From Methanosarcinaceae archaeon (GTDB lineage: Archaea > Halobacteriota > Methanosarcinia > Methanosarcinales > Methanosarcinaceae): a stretch of DNA of 45,452 bases. Both the position numbers and the translations under genes were made by a program. Shown in pieces: positions 41,830 to 45,452 of this stretch. Where the stretch lies: positions 1 to 45,452 of the forward strand of contig JAFGOO010000074.1 in assembly GCA_016926455.1 (NCBI GenBank). Direction: 5' to 3'. The notes below the pieces were generated by a model. It had not been told where the DNA came from and ran no database searches. It was given only the letters and a program-made list of their open reading frames with translations. The stretch's first letter is position 1, and each line of letters opens with the position of its first letter.

Positions 41830-42734
41830 AAATTGCGGCTTCATATAAGGATATAAAAATCATGGCACCAGATGATGCATCCTTTTCATTTTTCAAAAGT
41901 CCCTTTGCAGCGCATGATACAGGTAGTGCTGTAGACATTGCTTATGGTGATTTCGGTTCTATGGCAGTTTTACCGGTAGATGGAACAGTTGTTGATGTCA
42001 AAGAGTTCGATTCCCCAACTCCCTTTAAGGATCGTGATTTCAAGGAGTACATAACAGCAATCCTTTGTGGTGAGCTGCTTGTAAAGATACTGCATGTCAA
42101 ACCTGCTGTTAAGATTGGGGATTGCATTCGTGCTGGGGAATATTTTGGAACATTCATAAGAAGTGGTTACTATTATTTCTGGAATTTCCCACACTTGCAT
42201 GTTGAAGTCCGAAGGCCGGATGATTATTTGCGGGCGAGCAACAACATGGTGCTTGATGTGCCGGTTTGTGTCATTGAAAAATGTAATAATAAACCTGAAA
42301 ATCTCAGTGTTTTCGAATTTAAAGGCGAAGTTGTGTTTTCCAATAATATGTATGCACTCGTAGACTGCCCTGATTATAGCACTTTTGGTCTGGTCAATGG
42401 TTATTCTGTTAAAGGTTTCTTGCTTGATGGATTTATTCCAATAGGTGAACATGCGCTACAAAGATTTGGTTTAATAGGTACAAAACAAAATGTTCCGCCA
42501 TTTAAATATTTCAAGTCAATTGGCGATTCGTATCTGGTACACCCGTCAAGTGTGAATCTTAGAGTATTTGATGGAAATGACCAATTGTTAAAAGTTGCAG
42601 GAGCATCATTTATTTTAAGCTTTGGTAAACCTTTAATAAAATTAGTTCCTACACAACATGGCGCATGCCTTCCACAATGCGGTGAGAAGATTACCGTTAA
42701 AATTGCAAAACGTATACATTGCATGTTAAAGTAA
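41826..42734 (+). CDS. Cytosolic M23-type metallopeptidase-like protein
   Basis: A 302-residue protein. Residues 25-130 match the M23 (lysostaphin/LytM) fold: SPFAAHDTGSAVDIAYG (His30, Asp37), VLPVDGTVVDV, ILHVKPAVKIGDCIRAGEYFG (His90) and FPHLHVEVRRP (His123, His125). All zinc and catalytic positions are kept, though the H-to-D spacing is longer than usual. There is no signal peptide or membrane segment, and methanogens lack murein, so a peptidoglycan role is unlikely. The C-terminal 170 residues are not recognised. M23 and lipoyl domains share a barrel-sandwich fold. GTG start overlaps the upstream stop. Confidence 0.65.
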   Translation: MKIAASYKDIKIMAPDDASFSFFKSPFAAHDTGSAVDIAYGDFGSMAVLPVDGTVVDVKEFDSPTPFKDRDFKEYITAILCGELLVKILHVKPAVKIGDCIRAGEYFGTFIRSGYYYFWNFPHLHVEVRRPDDYLRASNNMVLDVPVCVIEKCNNKPENLSVFEFKGEVVFSNNMYALVDCPDYSTFGLVNGYSVKGFLLDGFIPIGEHALQRFGLIGTKQNVPPFKYFKSIGDSYLVHPSSVNLRVFDGNDQLLKVAGASFILSFGKPLIKLVPTQHGACLPQCGEKITVKIAKRIHCMLK

Positions 42735-42753
42735 AAGAAATTGAGGCGAATTT

Positions 42754-43179
42754 GTGAAAGTTGAAGATTTTGATTTCCCCGAAGATAGACTATATTTAAA
42801 AAATCATGTATGGGTCAAGCCTTATGGGGACATTATCCATATCGGTATCACGGAACTCGGGCAATCGCTTTCCAAAGGGATAGTACATATCGACCTACCA
42901 GATGTTGGTGATATTATCCACAAGGATGATTTTTTGGTCGCATACGAGACCATCAAGGCAGTATCACAGATATCACTTCCATTTGAGTGCACGGTTGTAA
43001 GCGTCAATGATGACCTATGGGATGACCCAAATATCATAAATAACGATCCTTATAATATCTATATGGTGGAAGTAAAAGGGGATTATGAGAACAGCGGCTT
43101 GATGGGTGTCGTGGAAGCTGTTGCGTACTATGGGGATTTGATCGCAAAAGAGAGAGAACGTTACGAAGGATACGAATGA
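42754..43179 (+). CDS. GcvH-like lipoyl carrier protein (divergent)
   Basis: A 141-residue H-protein homologue: YLKNHVWVKPYGDIIHIGITELGQ, IDLPDVGD, VAYETIKAVSQISLPFECTV and NDPYNIYMVEV. Lys68 in ETIKAVS aligns with the lipoylated lysine. The usual SG after the lysine loop is replaced by EC. It begins with GTG (GAGG nine bases before) and lies 19 bases after the M23-like gene. No gcvT, gcvP or lpd is in the window, so its client is unknown. Confidence 0.82.
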   Translation: MKVEDFDFPEDRLYLKNHVWVKPYGDIIHIGITELGQSLSKGIVHIDLPDVGDIIHKDDFLVAYETIKAVSQISLPFECTVVSVNDDLWDDPNIINNDPYNIYMVEVKGDYENSGLMGVVEAVAYYGDLIAKERERYEGYE

Positions 43180-43212
43180 TATGATTGATATCTTTTTAGG
43201 AGGAGATAACCA

Positions 43213-43632
43213 ATGGAAATAGAAGGATATGAACTACCTGATGAGCTGTATTATACCCAGGATCATGTATGGGCAAGGGTGGAGGATGACGGAAACGTCA
43301 GAGTAGGAATGAATTCATACGGTGCTGTTGCTGCAGGAACAATCGAATTTATTGACTTACCAGCGGTAGATGACGAATTTGAAGCAGGCGAAGCATTCGG
43401 GTCATTGGAATCTGCAAAGTGGGTAGGTGGACTTACCATGCCTGTCAGCGGTAAAATCATTGAAGTAAATGAAGATATTGAAGACGACCTTGAACTGATT
43501 GCAGAAGAGCCGTATGGAGATGGCTGGTTGGTTTTGATCGAGCCGTCCAAACTGGATGAAGACCTTGAAAAACTCATCCATGGTGGTGCAATTAAACCAT
43601 GGTTTGAGGAAGATCTTGCATCAAGAGAGTAA
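43213..43632 (+). CDS. GcvH/LbpA-like lipoyl carrier protein
   Basis: A 139-residue H-protein homologue: YYTQDHVWARVEDDGNVRVGM, IEFIDLPAVDDEF, GSLESAKWVGGLTMPVSGKIIEVNEDI and EEPYGDGWLVLIEP. Lys69 in ESAKWVG is the expected lipoyl site. The ESxKWVG pattern recalls lipoate-binding proteins (LbpA) of the sulfur-oxidising sHdr system as well as some archaeal H proteins; no hdr genes are present here. AGGAGG at 43198-43203 gives an exceptionally strong ribosome site, so it may be highly expressed. Very acidic overall. Confidence 0.85.
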   Translation: MEIEGYELPDELYYTQDHVWARVEDDGNVRVGMNSYGAVAAGTIEFIDLPAVDDEFEAGEAFGSLESAKWVGGLTMPVSGKIIEVNEDIEDDLELIAEEPYGDGWLVLIEPSKLDEDLEKLIHGGAIKPWFEEDLASRE

Positions 43633-43692
43633 AAATATTTTTAATTACTTATGTCTTTGCAGTGAGATTTATCCCAGCAAAGACTACTTTTT

Positions 43693-44439
43693 TTATATCC
43701 TGTAGTTCCATTTATCTGATTTATATTTAGGCAAAAGTTCCTGTGCTGTCTGTTCTTCAGCTTTGCTAGGTTTTGAATCCACTAGTTGTACACCAAAACG
43801 TTCCTCGAATTTTTGCCGAATCACTCCTCTCACCTTTTCCATTTCCACTTTCTCAGGGAGTTCTTTATCCATCCATGTCATTCCTTCTTCGATAGAGACA
43901 ACCTGTTTATCGCTTATCTTCTCAAGCGGGATATTTGAGAGACTAAGCATTTCCTTTATATCAAAATCTAAAAGTAGTGTACCATGCTGCAGAAGTTTGC
44001 CGTTCCACCTTGTCTGTGCATTGCCTGAGATTTTCCTGCCGTCAACAATGACATCGTTTATAGGTCTAAAATCAGCATTCAATCCATACTCGTACAGTGT
44101 ATCTATTAGCATGCCGCATATCTGGTGGTATGAATCCGTGACATCAAGCGGAAACAGTTTATCATCTATCGTACCAATGACGCCGTAGTTGACCTGACGC
44201 CCCCGATCATCCGAGAATGCAAGTCCTCCACCACTTATGCGCCGTACGATTGTGTAATCCTTGCATCGCTTAAGGTTCAGTTCCACATCTGCCTTCTGAA
44301 AATATCCAAGGATAATGGATTTGGTGGGATCCCAGAATATCAAGGTGTTTCCCTCATCGTTTTTCAGGATAGATTCGTTCATTGCCATCATGTACCTGAT
44401 GTCAACCTTTCCAAAATCGATTACTCGCCATTCATCCAT
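43693..44439 (-). CDS. lplA: Lipoate-protein ligase A-type protein (second copy)
   Basis: A 248-residue LplA-fold ligase convergent with the lipoate operon. ILGYFQKADVELNLKRC, IVRRISGGGLAFSDDRGRQVNYGVIG and GRKISGNAQTRWNGKLLQHGTLLLDFD are all present. No accessory domain is attached, and no lplB adjoins it. The frame is open from 44481, but MDEWRVIDFG at 44439 is the family-like start, with GTGATC before it. It differs from copy 1 around the glycine loop and may load a different carrier or use octanoate rather than lipoate (inference). Confidence 0.85.
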   Translation of the reverse strand: MDEWRVIDFGKVDIRYMMAMNESILKNDEGNTLIFWDPTKSIILGYFQKADVELNLKRCKDYTIVRRISGGGLAFSDDRGRQVNYGVIGTIDDKLFPLDVTDSYHQICGMLIDTLYEYGLNADFRPINDVIVDGRKISGNAQTRWNGKLLQHGTLLLDFDIKEMLSLSNIPLEKISDKQVVSIEEGMTWMDKELPEKVEMEKVRGVIRQKFEERFGVQLVDSKPSKAEEQTAQELLPKYKSDKWNYRI

Positions 44440-44527
44440 TTGATCACTTTTGAAATAGCAGGTATGTTTTAACTTCGACAAATATTGAGACCGAAATAAG
44501 AGTCTATAATTTTGTATTATTATTATA

Positions 44528-45370
44528 TTATTTCATCTTGCGTATTGCGAACTCACATGCCTTCGATAGTGGATCATATGCTTCAGCTACAGCAGGACAG
44601 TATGCAAGTTCCGTACTGTAGAGGTCGTGCAGGTCCATTCCAGCTTTGATTGCAAGAGATATCAGATTTACCCGCGCAGCTGCGCCTTCTTCGCCGATTG
44701 CCTGACCACCTATTATTTTTCCGGTTTTTGCATCTGCCAGTATCTTAACGGTAATTTCCTTGGCACCCGGATACTATTCAGGTCTGGTGAACCCGCTTGC
44801 TTTTCCGATGACGACTTCATATCCTGCGGATTTTGCAAAGAACTGATTGAAACCGGTTGCTGAAACTTCTATTTTACCTATGACCGAAACAAAGGTTGTC
44901 AGGGAACCCCCAAATGTATCATAACCACCAGCAGCGTTAGTTCCTGCTGTGATCTCCTGGCGGTAGGCAGTGGTCGAAAGCTGTGACATCCATGGCATGT
45001 GGTTTATTGGACTTACGGTCTCAACACAATCACCGATTGCATAAATTCCTGGAATACTTGTTTCCGTCTTTGCATTGGTCATAATTCCCCAGTTTCCAAG
45101 TTTGCATCCCGCATCCTTTGCTAGATCCCAGTTAGCGCGAACACCGGATGCCATAATCACCATATCCGCCGGAAGAATTTCACCGTTTACGGTTACAGAC
45201 GTGACTTTATTATCACCAGAAATATTCTCTAATGAGGCGCCCATCATTAATTTGATACCCGTTTCCTTAAGACTCTTTTCAAGAATCCTTGCAATATCTG
45301 GATCAATTGATTTCGGGAAGGAGTGTGGTAGCATTTCAACCAGCGTCACATCAATGTTTTTTGCTTTAAC
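44528..45370 (-). pseudogene. NADH oxidase/CoA-disulfide reductase-like gene, interrupted
   Basis: C-terminal two-thirds of a FAD pyridine nucleotide-disulfide oxidoreductase: NIDVTLVEMLPHSFP, PADMVIMASGVRANWDLA, PGIYAIGDCVETV (FAD motif), then a TAG at 44774-44776 inside GFTRPE*YPGAKEI, then 81 more codons in the same frame (GKIIGGQAIGEEGAAARVNLI, ELAYCPAVAEAYDPL) to TAA. Homologues usually have Tyr or His at the TAG. Upstream of codon NIDV the expected GGGFIG loop is absent, and a TAA lies eight codons further up, so the 5' part is missing or rearranged. Pyrrolysine readthrough is possible but decay is simpler. Confidence 0.7.
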
Positions 45371-45452
45371 CCAACTTTGACAGTTTTCTCTCCTTTATGA
45401 AAAGAATGTCTTCTCTTTAGGCCAGAATTTTTCATTTTTTTGTCAGGAAATC

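Noticed and set aside
41826..42734. Reading the M23-like gene as a cell-wall peptidase
   Set aside because: No signal peptide or membrane segment, and it is translationally coupled to radical-SAM genes.
45371..45452. N-terminal part of the oxidoreductase in another frame
   Set aside because: All three minus-strand frames were read; none gives the expected glycine-rich FAD/NAD loop, so a simple frameshift does not explain the break.
1..45452. CRISPR arrays, tRNA and rRNA genes
   Set aside because: No regularly spaced direct repeats, cloverleaf-like blocks with CCA-type ends or rRNA sequence were recognised when reading the gaps; a covariance-model scan was not possible.

Overview
The window is a 45.5 kb piece of an archaeal chromosome, most probably from a euryarchaeal methanogen or a close relative near the Methanosarcinales. 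Evidence includes Orc1/Cdc6, ribosomal protein eS17, archaeosine tRNA-guanine transglycosylase, class I lysyl-tRNA synthetase, an F420H2-oxidase-type flavodiiron protein (FprA), AksA-type homocitrate synthase, type II GAPDH and the nitrogen repressor NrpR. NrpR has a single NrpR domain, and glnA carries a GGTA-N6-TACC operator, the arrangement known from Methanosarcina. Promoters look archaeal (TATA boxes, AGGAG/GGTGA ribosome sites). No tRNA, rRNA or CRISPR array was seen. The exact genus cannot be told from the sequence alone.

Layout: (1) 1-5351, + strand: end of GMP synthase subunit A, then eS17-dapA-dapB (lysine), tgtA-cobQ (archaeosine, cobamide). (2) 5487-10864: MarC-family membrane protein, then trpDFEG with three 10-bp-spaced TGTACA boxes at the promoter, then an AK6/Fap7-type kinase. 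(3) 10865-13390: a 1.3 kb AT-rich gene-free stretch with ORB-like repeats next to orc1/cdc6, a candidate replication origin. (4) 13425-16814, - strand: signal peptidase, diiron protein + FprA (O2 removal), a small membrane protein and a nitroreductase. (5) 17198-19130: inositol-phosphate synthase and a DUF429 protein. (6) 19214-21470, - strand: ferredoxin, NAD(P)H-flavin reductase, rubrerythrin and archaeoflavoprotein, an oxidative-stress electron chain. (7) 21782-28881: lysS, methyltransferase, BofA-like protein, DNPH1-like hydrolase, a double U32 protein, DUF89, CooT. (8) 28997-33751: gap, FBPase/IMPase-type phosphatase, NAD kinase, larB, aksA. (9) 34047-37217: nrpR and glnA (nitrogen control) with IS200/IS605 debris between them. 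(10) 37291-44439: a MITE-like element followed by a compact lipoate-assembly operon (lplA, lplB, three radical-SAM proteins, an M23-like protein, two H-protein-like lipoyl carriers) and a convergent second lplA. (11) 44528 to the end: a broken NADH-oxidase/CoA-disulfide-reductase-like gene with an in-frame TAG.

The most unusual part is region 10. It holds what looks like a complete archaeal LipS-type lipoyl assembly route, but with an extra radical-SAM paralogue, a cytosolic M23-type protein that keeps all metal and catalytic histidines, and two divergent carrier proteins with no glycine-cleavage or 2-oxoacid dehydrogenase genes nearby. The client of these lipoyl proteins is not visible in the window.
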